64,000 nucleotides of DNA. It comes from an uncultured Sulfuricurvum sp. Lineage in GTDB: Bacteria > Campylobacterota > Campylobacteria > Campylobacterales > Sulfurimonadaceae. The DNA lies in NCBI GenBank assembly GCA_903844635.1, contig CAIMUF010000063.1:1-64000 (forward strand), in the 5' to 3' direction. Positions 45,630 through 55,731 of the stretch are shown here, one piece after another; positions within the stretch are counted from its first letter, which is position 1, and the number at the start of each line of letters is the position of its first letter. The notes under the pieces are model-generated. The model did not search any database, was not told the DNA's origin, and worked only from the letters and a program-made list of their open reading frames with translations. Made by a program: the position numbers and the translations under genes.

Positions 45630-47018
45630 ATGGAAAAAATGTGGTCCGGACGGTTTGCACAGGATGCTTCGTCATTGTTGGAACAATTTAATGCATCGAT
45701 AATGTTTGATCGAAAATTGTATCGTGAGGATATTGAAGGTTCAGTAGCTCATGCCCAAATGCTGGCACATCAAGGTATTTTAACTCAAGAAGAGTTGGTG
45801 TCGATAGAATCAGGGATGACTCAGGTGTTGAGTGAAATTGAAGCAGGTTCTTTTGAATGGAAAATCGGTGATGAAGATTTGCACATGGCGATTGAAAAAC
45901 GTCTCACGGTCATTATCGGTGAAGCAGGTAAAAAGCTTCATACTGCTCGTAGTCGGAACGATCAAGTTGCCCTTGACTTCCGCCGTTATGTATTGCGTAA
46001 AAACAATGAAATTGCAGAAAAAATACAATTATTGATGAGTATTATTGTTGATATTTCTCGTGAGCATACGACGACACTGCTTCCGGGAATGACCCATTTA
46101 CAACATGCACAACCCATTAATTTTGCCTTTCATCTGTTGGCCTATGTGACCATGTTCAAACGTGATGTCGAACGTTTTGAGAGTTCATATCAGCGTAATA
46201 ATATTTCCCCAATCGGATGTGCAGCACTTGCCGGAACTCCTCATAATATTAACCGTGAAATGACCGCTAAAACACTTGGATTTGACTCGGTCAGTGTGAA
46301 TTGTCTCGATACAGTAAGTGACCGTGATTTTGCTCTTGAAATTCTTTTTAATATTTCAACACTGATGATGCATATCTCGCGTATTTCGGAAGAAATTATT
46401 CTCTGGTCGAGTTATGAATTTCGTTTTGTCGAACTTTCGGATGAATACTCAACAGGGTCATCTATTATGCCACAAAAGAAAAATCCGGATGTTCCTGAGC
46501 TTTTAAGAGGAAAAACTGGACGTGTGTATGGAAATCTTATGGGACTTCTGACAGTGATGAAAGGGCTTCCACTTGCGTATAATAAAGATACTCAAGAAGA
46601 CAAAGAAGGGGTTTTTGACAGCATTGAAACGATCGAAATGTCTCTTGAGATTTTAGGTGAAGCACTTAAAACCATGACAATAAAGCCTGAAAATATGGCA
46701 CGTGCCTGCAAGCTTGGTCATTTGAGTGCTACGGATTTGGCGGATTATTTGGTTGAGCATTGCGGTGTACCGTTTCGCGAAGCTCACTTTATTACAGGAC
46801 GTGCAGTGGCGCGTGCTGAAGTGTTAAATATTGATCTCAGTGAAATTGATTTTAATGAGTTGCATGCGATTGATGATCGAATCAAAGAGGATGTAATTCG
46901 CTACTTGAGCATTGAACATTCTATGAATGCACGAACTTCACAAGGTGGGACAGCAGAAGTTCGTACGTTAGAACAAATCATCTATTTCGATAATTATTTA
47001 AAGGATGCCAAACTATGA
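45630..47018 (+). CDS. argH: Argininosuccinate lyase ArgH
   Basis: A 462-residue member of the fumarase/aspartase superfamily that splits argininosuccinate into arginine and fumarate. It begins W-S-G-R-F and has T-A-R-S-R-N-D-Q near residue 109. The signature [12 protein letters not shown] is near residue 280-291. A ribosome-binding GGAG lies upstream. It overlaps the OsmC-like gene by four bases. Confidence 0.96.
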   Translation: MEKMWSGRFAQDASSLLEQFNASIMFDRKLYREDIEGSVAHAQMLAHQGILTQEELVSIESGMTQVLSEIEAGSFEWKIGDEDLHMAIEKRLTVIIGEAGKKLHTARSRNDQVALDFRRYVLRKNNEIAEKIQLLMSIIVDISREHTTTLLPGMTHLQHAQPINFAFHLLAYVTMFKRDVERFESSYQRNNISPIGCAALAGTPHNINREMTAKTLGFDSVSVNCLDTVSDRDFALEILFNISTLMMHISRISEEIILWSSYEFRFVELSDEYSTGSSIMPQKKNPDVPELLRGKTGRVYGNLMGLLTVMKGLPLAYNKDTQEDKEGVFDSIETIEMSLEILGEALKTMTIKPENMARACKLGHLSATDLADYLVEHCGVPFREAHFITGRAVARAEVLNIDLSEIDFNELHAIDDRIKEDVIRYLSIEHSMNARTSQGGTAEVRTLEQIIYFDNYLKDAKL

Positions 47019-47479
47019 AAATAACCGTTTCCCATCAAGAAGCAATGCGCTTTGAGGCGAAAACCGAAAAAAGCAGTTTTATCATCGATTGTCCCCAAAT
47101 CTCTCCAATCGAATATTTTTTAAGCGGGATTATCGCGTGCAGTGCAACTGATGTTGTGATGTTGCCAAAACAGCAAGGATTTGAAGTCACGAATCTTCAA
47201 GTAGCCGGTGAAGTGGTTCGAAATGAATCTGCACCGAAAAAGTTCAATACACTGCACCTCGAATATCGTTTTGATTCCAATGCGGATGATACGTTAGCCG
47301 CGCGTTGGGTTATGGCGAGCTTAGAAACGTACTGTTCGACAATTAATACGATACGTGACAGTACAGCTATTACCTATACGATTATCCATAATGGCAATAC
47401 TATTCGTGAAAATGAGACGATGATCAGCGGTGGAGGAAGCGCCGTAGATTTTGGCTCACTCCAAGGCTGTAATGCATAG
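47015..47479 (+). CDS. OsmC/Ohr-family protein
   Basis: A 154-residue protein with the OsmC fold. The first redox Cys is in G-I-I-A-C-S-A-T-D near residue 42 and the second in E-T-Y-C-S-T near 110, the usual pair for reducing organic hydroperoxides. The end is rich in Gly. It is coupled to argH by a four-base overlap, though the two have no clear functional link. Confidence 0.75.
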   Translation: MKITVSHQEAMRFEAKTEKSSFIIDCPQISPIEYFLSGIIACSATDVVMLPKQQGFEVTNLQVAGEVVRNESAPKKFNTLHLEYRFDSNADDTLAARWVMASLETYCSTINTIRDSTAITYTIIHNGNTIRENETMISGGGSAVDFGSLQGCNA

Positions 47480-47516
47480 TCAGACAAGTTTTGCTTGTTT
47501 GGGGTAATAAATTTCT

Positions 47517-47601
47517 CCCGTATCCGAAAGATACGGGTAGCTTTAGGGGATTGCAAAGGACTTTAGTCCTTGCCACTAAAACGGACGAGTTCGTTTTAGT
47601 G
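47517..47601. repeat. Three consecutive hairpins between convergent genes
   Basis: In the 135-base gap between osmC-like (+) and the HIT gene (-) there are three stems. CCCGTATC/GATACGGG is at 47517-47537, AAGGACT/AGTCCTT at 47556-47571 (extended by a GC pair), and CACTAAAACG/CGTTTTAGTG at 47574-47601 with an 8-base loop. A further weak ACAAG/CTTGT stem lies at 47484-47498. T-tracts are short. They may be bidirectional terminators or a composite dispersed element; a similar AATCCC...GCTAC stretch lies near 18412-18425. Confidence 0.6.
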
Positions 47602-47614
47602 TGTAAAATGTCGT

Positions 47615-47971
47615 CTAAAAAAAGTCTTTGGAATCAGCATCACTGAGGTGATTCCAATGAAGTTTTGCTCCACCTACAATATGAAAATGGAGATGTTTTA
47701 CCTCTTGACCACCATTGTCACCGATGTTACTGATGATACGATAACCGCTTTGGTCAATTCCCAAATCTTTGGCAACATCTTGCATAAATACTCCCATTTT
47801 TCCCATTAATTCCGCTGGAATATCATTGAAACTATCATAATGTTTTTTTGGAATAACCAATACATGGACCGGAGCTTTTGGATTAATATCATGAAATGCA
47901 AAGAAGTTTTCATCTTCTTTGACACTGTTGGATGGAATTTCACGGTTGATTATTTTACAAAACAGACACAT
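47615..47971 (-). CDS. HIT-family nucleotide hydrolase (HinT-like)
   Basis: A 118-residue protein of the histidine-triad family. The catalytic triad is in K-H-L-H-F-H-I-V-G near residue 95-103 (H-x-H-x-H). The N-terminus has C-L-F-C-K-I-I-N-R-E-I-P, and V-L-V-I-P-K-K-H-Y is near 37-45. HinT-type enzymes hydrolyse purine nucleoside phosphoramidates. It is convergent with osmC-like and divergent from pheS. Confidence 0.9.
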   Translation of the reverse strand: MCLFCKIINREIPSNSVKEDENFFAFHDINPKAPVHVLVIPKKHYDSFNDIPAELMGKMGVFMQDVAKDLGIDQSGYRIISNIGDNGGQEVKHLHFHIVGGAKLHWNHLSDADSKDFF

Positions 47972-48043
47972 TTTAAACCTCTTTTTTTGTCATATTGTAG
48001 CACACAGCTTTCACCTTGAAGCTTATTGTAAAAGAGATTTCAC

Positions 48044-48049
48044 TACAAT
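48044..48049 (+). promoter_or_regulatory. -10 box (TACAAT) for the pheST-aroA-ispH operon
   Basis: TACAAT lies about 35 bases upstream of the preferred pheS start at 48084, in the divergent gap from the HIT gene. It would serve pheS, pheT, aroA and ispH. Confidence 0.35.
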
Positions 48050-48083
48050 TACCCAACTATAACGTATGATAAGGATGATAACT

Positions 48084-49076
48084 TTGCAAGAGTGGATTAA
48101 TGCTATAAAATCAGCCGATACAATTGATAAAATTGAAGAAATTCGTATTGCAGTTTTTGGAAAAAAAGGGATAATGAACGCTGAGTTCGCCCGTATGAAA
48201 GATATCCCTGATGCCGAAAAAGGGACTTTTGCTAAAGAGTTAAATATTCATAAAGAGACGCTAAATGCCTTATTGACAGATCGAAAACTCTTTTTGGCTA
48301 TGGAGCATTTAAATGCAACTATGAAAGCTGAAGCAGTCGATGTCAGTCTGGCTTCACCACTTAGTGAGCGTGGATCGCTTCACCCTGTGATGGAGACAAT
48401 GGATCGAATCGTTGAGTATTTTACAGCAATGAATTTTGCTGTGCATACAGGTCCAATGGTTGAAGATGATTTTCATAATTTCGAAGCATTAAATCTTCCA
48501 AAATACCATCCTGCCCGCGATATGCAAGATACGTTTTATTTTAAAGATGCAAAACTTTTACGTACCCATACGTCACCGGTGCAAATACGTACCATGCTTA
48601 GTACAAAACCGCCGATTCGAATGATTGCACCAGGTTCTGTATTTCGTCGCGATTATGACATTACTCACACTCCGATGTTTCATCAAGTAGAAGGGTTGGT
48701 TGTCGAAGAAGAGGGAAAAGTCTCTTTTGCTAATCTTAAATTCATTCTTGAAGATTTTTTAAAAACAATGTTTGGAGACGTTGATGTCCGTTTCCGTCCA
48801 AGTTTTTTCCCATTCACAGAACCGTCGGCTGAAGTGGATATCAGTTGTATTTTCTGTGCAGGCGAGGGATGCCGTGTTTGTTCAAAAACAGGCTGGCTTG
48901 AAGTTCTTGGATGCGGTATTGTCGATCCGAATGTTTTTAAAGCGGTTGGCTATGAAAATGTCAGCGGGTATGCGTTTGGTCTAGGCGTTGAGCGCTTTGC
49001 CATGTTGATTCACCGTATTGGGGATTTACGATCACTGTTTGAAGGTGATGTTAGATTATTGGAGCAATTTAGATGA
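48084..49076 (+). CDS. pheS: Phenylalanyl-tRNA synthetase alpha subunit PheS (TTG start)
   Basis: A 330-residue class II synthetase subunit. I choose TTG 48084 over the ATGs at 48066 and 48075 because AAGGAT (48071-48076) lies seven bases before it, and the family's N-terminus (M-Q-x-(F/W)-I-x-x-I) aligns to exactly this point. The core has H-P-V-M-E-T-M near residue 98, motif 2 R-T-H-T-S-P-V-Q near 168, and motif 3 G-F-G-L-G-V-E-R with F-G-L-G-V-E near 303-308. Two Cys pairs (C-I-F-C and C-R-V-C) near 260-270 probably bind zinc. It overlaps pheT by four bases. Confidence 0.95.
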   Translation: MQEWINAIKSADTIDKIEEIRIAVFGKKGIMNAEFARMKDIPDAEKGTFAKELNIHKETLNALLTDRKLFLAMEHLNATMKAEAVDVSLASPLSERGSLHPVMETMDRIVEYFTAMNFAVHTGPMVEDDFHNFEALNLPKYHPARDMQDTFYFKDAKLLRTHTSPVQIRTMLSTKPPIRMIAPGSVFRRDYDITHTPMFHQVEGLVVEEEGKVSFANLKFILEDFLKTMFGDVDVRFRPSFFPFTEPSAEVDISCIFCAGEGCRVCSKTGWLEVLGCGIVDPNVFKAVGYENVSGYAFGLGVERFAMLIHRIGDLRSLFEGDVRLLEQFR

Positions 49077-51406
49077 TCGTTACAAAAAATTGGTTAAACG
49101 AGTGGATTGATCTAAGTTCTATTTCAACGGAGCAATTGCTTAAAACATTTAATGCTATTGGCTTAGAAGTAGATCGTCATGAAGTGATTTGTGCTCCTTC
49201 TGGAGTGGTTGTTGGATTTGTAGAATCGTGTGAAAAGCATCCTGATGCCGATAAGCTCAATGTATGCCAAGTCAATGTAGGAAGTGGTATCCGTCAGATT
49301 GTCTGCGGTGCTTCTAATGTACGTGCGGGGATTTATGTTGCAGTGGCAACTGTCGGAGCCGAACTTCCCGGTGGACTGGTGATTAAAGAGGCAGTTTTAC
49401 GCGGAATGGATTCTCACGGGATGATCTGCTCGTCCAAAGAGATCGGTTTGCCAAGTATGGGTGAGGGGATTATGATCCTCGACGCAAGTATCGGTGAATT
49501 GGTTAATGGCAAAAATTTGAATGAATATGCTGCTTTTAATGATGATATTATTGAGATAGAACTCACAGCCAATCGCGGAGATTGTTTAAGTGTTTATGGA
49601 ATTGCACGTGATTTATGTGCTGCATTTAACAAAGAGTTACGTGAAATCAGTAAAAGTGTTGAGCCAGAGGGACGATTAGGAATAGGGCGTATTTTACAGC
49701 TTCAGCATTCTGAAACTTACGATGTTGAGCTTTTATATGGTGCGGTTGATATTAAAGGGCTAAGTGTCCCCTTTTTAGTGGCATTACGAATGGCTATCTT
49801 AGAACAGAGTTATACTAATATTATGGATACTATTCTTAAATATGCGACACACAGTACGGGTGTTATTTTACGGGCATATCCTTTTGATGTTTTAGAAGAT
49901 ACAGGTAATGGAAAATCGATTATTACCCTCACAACAGATAGCAATGGTTATGCTGTATTGAATGGAAAAATGCCTCTTTCTGTTGTTGGTGTTTCTCAAA
50001 ATGATGAAGCACGATTTAGTTTGAGTGAAGGACTGGCGATTATTGAAGCCAGTTACATCCCCCCTGAAATTATTGCTAAAAAAATGGGTGAAATAAAAGT
50101 TGCAAGCTGCCCTCATTATTATCATACTTCGAGAGGATCTGAACCAACTTTAAGCAAGGGTGTTCAATACGCCATGGGTCTTTTTGAAAAATACACGACA
50201 TCGACGATTTATGGTGGTCATTTAGAGCTTCAGTCTCCTCGTGAAACACGCGTTGTTACGATGAATGAAGAAGAATTTGAGTCATTTATTGGTATGAAAA
50301 TTGATAAAACGACTTTGACTCAAATTCTTAAAAATCTTGGAATGCTCATTAGCAAGCCAAAAACGTCTGCATTTGCTATTTCAATTCCCAACTTTCGTCA
50401 TGATATTGTGAATAAACAAGATATTGTTGAAGAAATTGTTCGTATTATTGGGATTGATAATATCCCCTCTAAGGCTCTTGTGTTTTCAGAGAGAAATCAA
50501 AATACAGATGATTTGAATACGTATAAAAAAGTGCGAATGTATCGTCATCGCAGTGCTCAAAGTGGATTTTTTGAGAGTGTTCATTTTGTCTTTAATGAGC
50601 GCAGTATTTGTGAGCGCTTTGGTTTTGTCTGCACGGATGAGGATAAAGAGTTACTAAATCCGATTACAGCTACCTTTGATACTTTACGACCGACATTGAT
50701 GGTGGGGCTTTTAAATTCTGCAAGTGCCAATGTCAAAGTAAATCAAAAAAAGATTGCATTATTTGAGAGCGGGATGATCTTTGATGCACAGCGCAATGAA
50801 AGCAAGCGAATCGGTTTTATAATCAGCGGCGCGCGTGAGGGAGAAAAAATCATCAATTCAGGAAAATCACCGACAGTTGATTTGAATTGGTTCGCGCAAA
50901 AAATCTCCGATATTGTTGGTTCATTTGAGTTGAGTGCTCATGCTCCTGTGCACACGTTGGCACATCCTTATATCTGTGCAAAAGTGATGCTAAATGGAGC
51001 GGAAGCAGGAGAGCTGTTCCGTCTTCACCCCAGTATCGAAGAAGAATTTGATTTAGCACCTACATTTATGTGCGAGCTTAATATGGATGTTTTGCCGTAT
51101 GGCTTGGTTGAAGCACAGCCTTTTTCAAAATATCAATCTTCGTTTCGAGATTTAAGTCTCTTAATTCCTAAAACACTCTCTTATGAGATGATTAAAAATG
51201 TCATTGCTAAGCACGCAAGTGCCGATGTAAAACGCTTTTATCCGGTAGATCGTTATGAATCAGACTCTTTAGGCGAGAATGTTAGTCTTAGTATCCGTTT
51301 CATGTTGCAATCGATGGATAAAACCCTTGAAGAAGAAGAAATCACAACAGCAATGGAGTGGATTTTGACAGGTTTGCGTGAAGAACTGGGAGTAAATTTG
51401 CGATGA
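49073..51406 (+). CDS. pheT: Phenylalanyl-tRNA synthetase beta subunit PheT
   Basis: A 777-residue subunit. An OB-fold tRNA-binding domain (about residues 40-145) has P-D-A-D-K-L-N-V-C near 56 and V-C-G-A-S-N near 81. The B3/B4, B5 and catalytic-like domains follow, and the C-terminal FDX-ACB anticodon domain (about 685-775) has R-D-L-S-L near 695. With PheS it forms the alpha2-beta2 enzyme. It overlaps aroA by four bases. Confidence 0.95.
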   Translation: MIVTKNWLNEWIDLSSISTEQLLKTFNAIGLEVDRHEVICAPSGVVVGFVESCEKHPDADKLNVCQVNVGSGIRQIVCGASNVRAGIYVAVATVGAELPGGLVIKEAVLRGMDSHGMICSSKEIGLPSMGEGIMILDASIGELVNGKNLNEYAAFNDDIIEIELTANRGDCLSVYGIARDLCAAFNKELREISKSVEPEGRLGIGRILQLQHSETYDVELLYGAVDIKGLSVPFLVALRMAILEQSYTNIMDTILKYATHSTGVILRAYPFDVLEDTGNGKSIITLTTDSNGYAVLNGKMPLSVVGVSQNDEARFSLSEGLAIIEASYIPPEIIAKKMGEIKVASCPHYYHTSRGSEPTLSKGVQYAMGLFEKYTTSTIYGGHLELQSPRETRVVTMNEEEFESFIGMKIDKTTLTQILKNLGMLISKPKTSAFAISIPNFRHDIVNKQDIVEEIVRIIGIDNIPSKALVFSERNQNTDDLNTYKKVRMYRHRSAQSGFFESVHFVFNERSICERFGFVCTDEDKELLNPITATFDTLRPTLMVGLLNSASANVKVNQKKIALFESGMIFDAQRNESKRIGFIISGAREGEKIINSGKSPTVDLNWFAQKISDIVGSFELSAHAPVHTLAHPYICAKVMLNGAEAGELFRLHPSIEEEFDLAPTFMCELNMDVLPYGLVEAQPFSKYQSSFRDLSLLIPKTLSYEMIKNVIAKHASADVKRFYPVDRYESDSLGENVSLSIRFMLQSMDKTLEEEEITTAMEWILTGLREELGVNLR

Positions 51407-52680
51407 TGCGCGCTACCGTCTACCCTGCAGATCCCTTTGAATTTGAAAGTGATGCAATTGCACCGGATAAATCCATTTCCCATCGATGTGCAATGTTCTC
51501 AGTGTTAGCTGAAGGCGAGAGCACAATTGAGAATTTTTTGCGTGCAGAAGATACCCTTAACACGCTTAAAATTGTAGGTCATCTTGGAGCTGAAATTATT
51601 GATAATGGCTCGGTCATTACAATCCGTTCTAATGGGATAAAAGAGAGTTCAGAAATTCTTGATTGTGGTAATTCTGGAACGGGAATGCGTCTTTTTTGCG
51701 GGCTTCTTTCCTCTGCCCAGGGTCATTTTATCCTGACAGGTGACGAATATCTCAAACGTCGTCCGATGAAGCGGGTGACCCAGCCCCTTCGAGCTATTGG
51801 CGCACGTTTGGATGGACGAAATAACGGTGATTTAGCCCCTCTTGCAATCCGTGGAGCGTCTTTGAGGTCTTTTGACTATACTTCCCCCATTGCCTCAGCT
51901 CAAGTGAAAAGTGCCATGATGTTGGCAGCATTGCGTTCGGACGATGTTTGTACCTTTCGTGAACCGGAGCTTAGCCGTGATCATACAGAGCGAATGCTTC
52001 GCGGTATGGGTGCTCATATCGAAATTAATGGCTTGGAAACAAAAATATGGCCGTTAGAGAAACCTCTTTCACCTTTAAATATTCGTGTCCCAGCCGATCC
52101 TTCCAGTGCTTTTTTCTTTGCGGTTGCAGCTGCAATCACTCCTGGTTCAACGGTAGTAATCGAAGGAGTCACCCTTAACCCTACGCGTATTGAGGCATTT
52201 AAAGTACTCGAACGGATGGGTGCAAATATTATCTACACCTTGACCAGTGAAAAATACGAACCCATTGGAAATATTACGGTCAAATACGCTCCCCTAAAAG
52301 CCGTGACAGTTGAAGAAAATATCTCTTGGCTTATTGATGAGCTGCCCGTACTTTCGATTGCTATGGCGTGTGCATCAGGGAAAAGCATCATCAAAAATGC
52401 CGAAGAACTTCGGGTAAAAGAGTCCGATCGTATTAAAACGGTTGTGGACAATCTTAATCTTTGCGGTATTGTAACCGAAGAATATCCCGACGGATATGCA
52501 GTGCAGGGTGGAACGTTGCAAAAAGCTGTCGTTAACAGCTATGGTGATCATCGTATTGCGATGAGTTTTTTGATAGCAGGGTTACGTTGCGGTATGGTAG
52601 TTGAGGATATCGAGTGTATTAACACTTCATTTCCTAATTTTTTTGAGCTTTTGAGCCAATGCAGCAAGGTAGAGAGATGA
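51403..52680 (+). CDS. aroA: EPSP synthase AroA
   Basis: A 425-residue enzyme that joins shikimate-3-phosphate and phosphoenolpyruvate in the shikimate pathway. D-K-S-I-S-H-R near residue 23-29, G-N-S-G-T-G-M-R near 89-96 and R-R-P-M-K-R near 120 are the phosphate-binding motifs. V-K-E-S-D-R-I near 341 and G-D-H-R-I-A-M near 383-389 are also present. Its last four bases are the ispH start. Confidence 0.96.
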   Translation: MMRATVYPADPFEFESDAIAPDKSISHRCAMFSVLAEGESTIENFLRAEDTLNTLKIVGHLGAEIIDNGSVITIRSNGIKESSEILDCGNSGTGMRLFCGLLSSAQGHFILTGDEYLKRRPMKRVTQPLRAIGARLDGRNNGDLAPLAIRGASLRSFDYTSPIASAQVKSAMMLAALRSDDVCTFREPELSRDHTERMLRGMGAHIEINGLETKIWPLEKPLSPLNIRVPADPSSAFFFAVAAAITPGSTVVIEGVTLNPTRIEAFKVLERMGANIIYTLTSEKYEPIGNITVKYAPLKAVTVEENISWLIDELPVLSIAMACASGKSIIKNAEELRVKESDRIKTVVDNLNLCGIVTEEYPDGYAVQGGTLQKAVVNSYGDHRIAMSFLIAGLRCGMVVEDIECINTSFPNFFELLSQCSKVER

Positions 52681-53504
52681 TTATAGAGCTTGCAGAAGAT
52701 TACGGTTTTTGCTTTGGGGTTAAACGCGCGATAAAAATTGCGCAAGAGAATAGAAATTCAGCCACTTATGGTCCATTGATTCATAATCCAAGTGAAATCG
52801 ATCGACTAAAAAGGGATTTTAATGTTGCCTTGAGTGATGATTTGAAGAGTTTTAAAGCTGGAGATACGGCAATTATTCGTACACACGGTATCACCAAGCA
52901 AGAGCTGGCTTTATTGAAAAAACGTAATGTTCATGTTGTTGATGCAACATGTCCCTATGTGACAAAGCCACAACAAATATGCGAAGAAATGTCAGCACAA
53001 GGGTATGATATTGTTATTTTTGGAGATGAAGCGCATCCTGAAATAAAAGGGGTTCAAAGTTATTCGACGAGACAAGTCCATGTGGTAAATTCTCCTGAAG
53101 AGCTAGATGGATTGTTGCTGTATGACAAAGTGGCAGTAGTGGCACAAACTACAAGAAGGCCAGATGATTATCAAAAAATTGTAGCTAAATTAATGCTCAC
53201 TCACAAAGAAATTCGTGTTTTTAATACAATTTGCAATGCTACTTTTGATAACCAGGATGCAGCGGAAAAACTTGCAAAGAAAGCAGATGTGATGCTTGTA
53301 ATAGGGGGAAAGAACTCCTCGAATACCAAGGAACTTTATAAAATTTCTCTAGCTCAATGCCGTGACAGCTATCATATTGAAAGTGCTGATGAACTACAAG
53401 AACAGTGGTTTATAGGAAAAAACATTTGTGGTATCAGTGCAGGCGCCTCAACGCCTGATTGGATTATTCAAGCCGTTATCGAGCGTATCAAACTTTTATC
53501 GTAA
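52677..53504 (+). CDS. ispH: 4-hydroxy-3-methylbut-2-enyl diphosphate reductase IspH
   Basis: A 275-residue iron-sulfur enzyme of the MEP isoprenoid pathway. The start is ATG 52677, inside the aroA stop (ATGA). The three cluster Cys are in G-F-C-F-G-V near residue 12, A-T-C-P-Y-V near 96 and I-C-N-A-T near 190. The aroA-ispH-rpsA order is common in the phylum. Confidence 0.95.
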   Translation: MIIELAEDYGFCFGVKRAIKIAQENRNSATYGPLIHNPSEIDRLKRDFNVALSDDLKSFKAGDTAIIRTHGITKQELALLKKRNVHVVDATCPYVTKPQQICEEMSAQGYDIVIFGDEAHPEIKGVQSYSTRQVHVVNSPEELDGLLLYDKVAVVAQTTRRPDDYQKIVAKLMLTHKEIRVFNTICNATFDNQDAAEKLAKKADVMLVIGGKNSSNTKELYKISLAQCRDSYHIESADELQEQWFIGKNICGISAGASTPDWIIQAVIERIKLLS

Positions 53505-53548
53505 CCTTAAAATCATCCTTTTTTATCAAAAAAAAAGCATTTCTACGC

Positions 53549-53554
53549 TATAAT
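53549..53554 (+). promoter_or_regulatory. -10 box (GC-TATAAT) for rpsA
   Basis: TATAAT after C-G-C lies about 31 bases upstream of the rpsA ATG at 53585, in the 80-base gap after ispH. A run of A (53528-53536) lies at about the -30 region. Confidence 0.55.
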
Positions 53555-53584
53555 CAGCCAATTTTTAGTTACAAGGGAATAGGC

Positions 53585-55240
53585 ATGGCGTTCGATAACG
53601 AAGCGTATGAAGAAGAAAATTTTGCTGAAATGCTGGAGGCATCGTTCAAAGAGCAAGAATCCACTCGCATTACAGAAGGTGAAGTTGTAGAGATCCAAGA
53701 GAGTGACAACCGCGCACTGGTCGGCGTTGGTGAGAAACTAGAGGGGATCTTGCCACTCGATGAGATTCGTGATGCTGAGGGAAAACTCCTCTTCAACGTT
53801 GGTGATAAAATCACCGTTATGGTCATAGGACATTACAATGAGCGTCCTAAAATTTCATATAAAAAAGTGCTTGAACAAGAGAAAACATTAGCATTTATCA
53901 ATCTTCACAAAGAAGATTTTGAGTCAGTTGTCATCGAAGCACTGGTTACAAAGAAAAATAAGGGTGGCTATTTGCTTGAAGCAGATGATGTCCATTTCTT
54001 CCTTCCTCGCTCACTTGCAGCGTTCAAAGATACCGATCAAGTCGTTGGTAAAACGATTAAAGCTCAAGTGGTCAAAGTTGATCCTGCTGAAGCATCGATT
54101 GTTGTATCACGCCGTAAGCTTTTCAATGATGAACGCAAACGTAAAAAAGAAGTGATTGATGCATTGATGGAAGAGGGTAAAATTATCCAAGGTACTGTCA
54201 AAAAAATCACAAGCTATGGAATGTTTGTTGATGTTGGCGGGATTGATGGTTTGGTTCATTACAATGAAATCAGCTACAAAGGTCCTGTTAATCCATCAAA
54301 ACTTTACAAAGAGGGTGATGTTGTAACCGTTAAAGCGATTGCATACGATAAAGACAAGCGTCATTTGTCTCTTTCAATCAAAGCAGTTCAATCGGATCCA
54401 TGGAGAGAAGTTGAAGAAGCATTGGAAGAGGGCGATACCATTACGGTTACTGTCAGCAACATCGAGCCATACGGTATTTTTGTTGATCTTGGAAATGACA
54501 TCGAAGGTTTCTTGCACGTTTCAGAAATCACTTGGGATAAAAACATTAAGCATCCTAAAGATTATTTGACACTTGGTCAAGAAATTGACGTTGAAGTTAT
54601 CGAGATCAACTCTAATACGCATAAATTACGTGTATCGTACAAGCGTCTTCAGCCTAAGCCGTTTGAAGAGTTTATGCGTACATCACGTGAAGGGGACCTT
54701 GTCAAAGGAACTGTTACATCATTGACAGATTTTGGTGCTTTCATCAAAGTCGGCGGTGTAGAGGGACTATTACACAATCAAGATCTTTCATGGGATAAAA
54801 ATGCCAAATGTAAAGAAACTCTTAAAGTTGGTGATGAAATCGAAGTAAAAATCGCAAAAATCAACACTGAAGATGAAAAAATCTCTTTAAATCGTAAAGC
54901 ACTTGAAGAGAGCCCAATCGATAAATTTGCTGCTAATCATAAAATGAACGAAGTGTTGAGTGCAACGGTTCGTGATGTTAAAGATTTCGGTGTATTTGTT
55001 TCATTAGAGGGTGGAGTTGATGCTCTTATTCGTAATGAAGACCTTTTGCCATTGACTCCGGAAGAGCTTGTTATTGGACAAGTGATTGAGGCTGTTATTA
55101 TGGTTATCGATGCTAAACGTGATCGTATCCGTCTTTCGGTACGTAAATTAGAGCGTATTAAAGATCAAGAAATGCTCAACGAGATTAATGATGATGAATC
55201 AAACAGTCTTGGTGATTTGATTAAAGATCAATTGAAATAA
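53585..55240 (+). CDS. rpsA: 30S ribosomal protein S1
   Basis: A 551-residue protein from ATG 53585, supported by AAGGGA at 53573-53578. Six S1 (OB-fold) repeats of about 70-85 residues can be followed. Examples are the repeats around G-M-F-V-D-V-G near 215, G-I-F-V-D-L-G near 300 and G-A-F-I-K-V-G near 385. Each begins with a G-x-(V/I) strand. S1 brings mRNA to the 30S subunit. serA and a small gene follow in the same direction. Confidence 0.95.
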   Translation: MAFDNEAYEEENFAEMLEASFKEQESTRITEGEVVEIQESDNRALVGVGEKLEGILPLDEIRDAEGKLLFNVGDKITVMVIGHYNERPKISYKKVLEQEKTLAFINLHKEDFESVVIEALVTKKNKGGYLLEADDVHFFLPRSLAAFKDTDQVVGKTIKAQVVKVDPAEASIVVSRRKLFNDERKRKKEVIDALMEEGKIIQGTVKKITSYGMFVDVGGIDGLVHYNEISYKGPVNPSKLYKEGDVVTVKAIAYDKDKRHLSLSIKAVQSDPWREVEEALEEGDTITVTVSNIEPYGIFVDLGNDIEGFLHVSEITWDKNIKHPKDYLTLGQEIDVEVIEINSNTHKLRVSYKRLQPKPFEEFMRTSREGDLVKGTVTSLTDFGAFIKVGGVEGLLHNQDLSWDKNAKCKETLKVGDEIEVKIAKINTEDEKISLNRKALEESPIDKFAANHKMNEVLSATVRDVKDFGVFVSLEGGVDALIRNEDLLPLTPEELVIGQVIEAVIMVIDAKRDRIRLSVRKLERIKDQEMLNEINDDESNSLGDLIKDQLK

Positions 55241-55244
55241 AGAT

Positions 55245-55727
55245 ATGCGAAAAGCAGCGTATTGGCTATTTCCGATAATAGCCATTTTTGTTGCTATTTT
55301 TATTGTCCTTTTTATGATTCAAATTAATCCAACTCCTTCAACGATTGTTGAAGAGTCAAGCTCTGCTGAAAGTACGTTGTCTGATGAGACAAATGAAAGT
55401 TCGAATGGCTGGATGAACGGATTACATCTAACAAAAGAGAAAGAGTATTCCTATCCGATTAACGAAGTGGTTATCGAAATGGATACTCAATCAAGCGTAC
55501 TAAAATCTCATAAGTATCATTTAGTGGTGCTTTTGAAGGATTCGTATGAATTTTTTTGTTTGAAACAAGAACTTAAAAATACGAATCTTTCCTATCTTTT
55601 AAACCAAGAGGGAAGCGCAATGAGTGTTGAAATTGACTCAGATGATTACAATGCACTCGCAAATCTCCTCTTAAAACTTAAAACCTATCAAATTTCGGCG
55701 ACACTTTCGCCGGTCAAAGAGGACTAA
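55245..55727 (+). CDS. Membrane-anchored protein of unknown function between rpsA and serA
   Basis: A 160-residue protein starting four bases after rpsA. One N-terminal helix (about residues 7-27) is followed by a Ser/Glu-rich linker (about 30-55) and a folded domain with alternating hydrophobic strands. The late stretch S-D-D-Y-N-A-L-A-N-L-L-L-K is near 130. No family is recognised. serA starts four bases after its stop, so it is co-transcribed with rpsA and serA, which suggests a conserved local role. Confidence 0.6.
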   Translation: MRKAAYWLFPIIAIFVAIFIVLFMIQINPTPSTIVEESSSAESTLSDETNESSNGWMNGLHLTKEKEYSYPINEVVIEMDTQSSVLKSHKYHLVVLLKDSYEFFCLKQELKNTNLSYLLNQEGSAMSVEIDSDDYNALANLLLKLKTYQISATLSPVKED

Positions 55728-55731
55728 CCCA

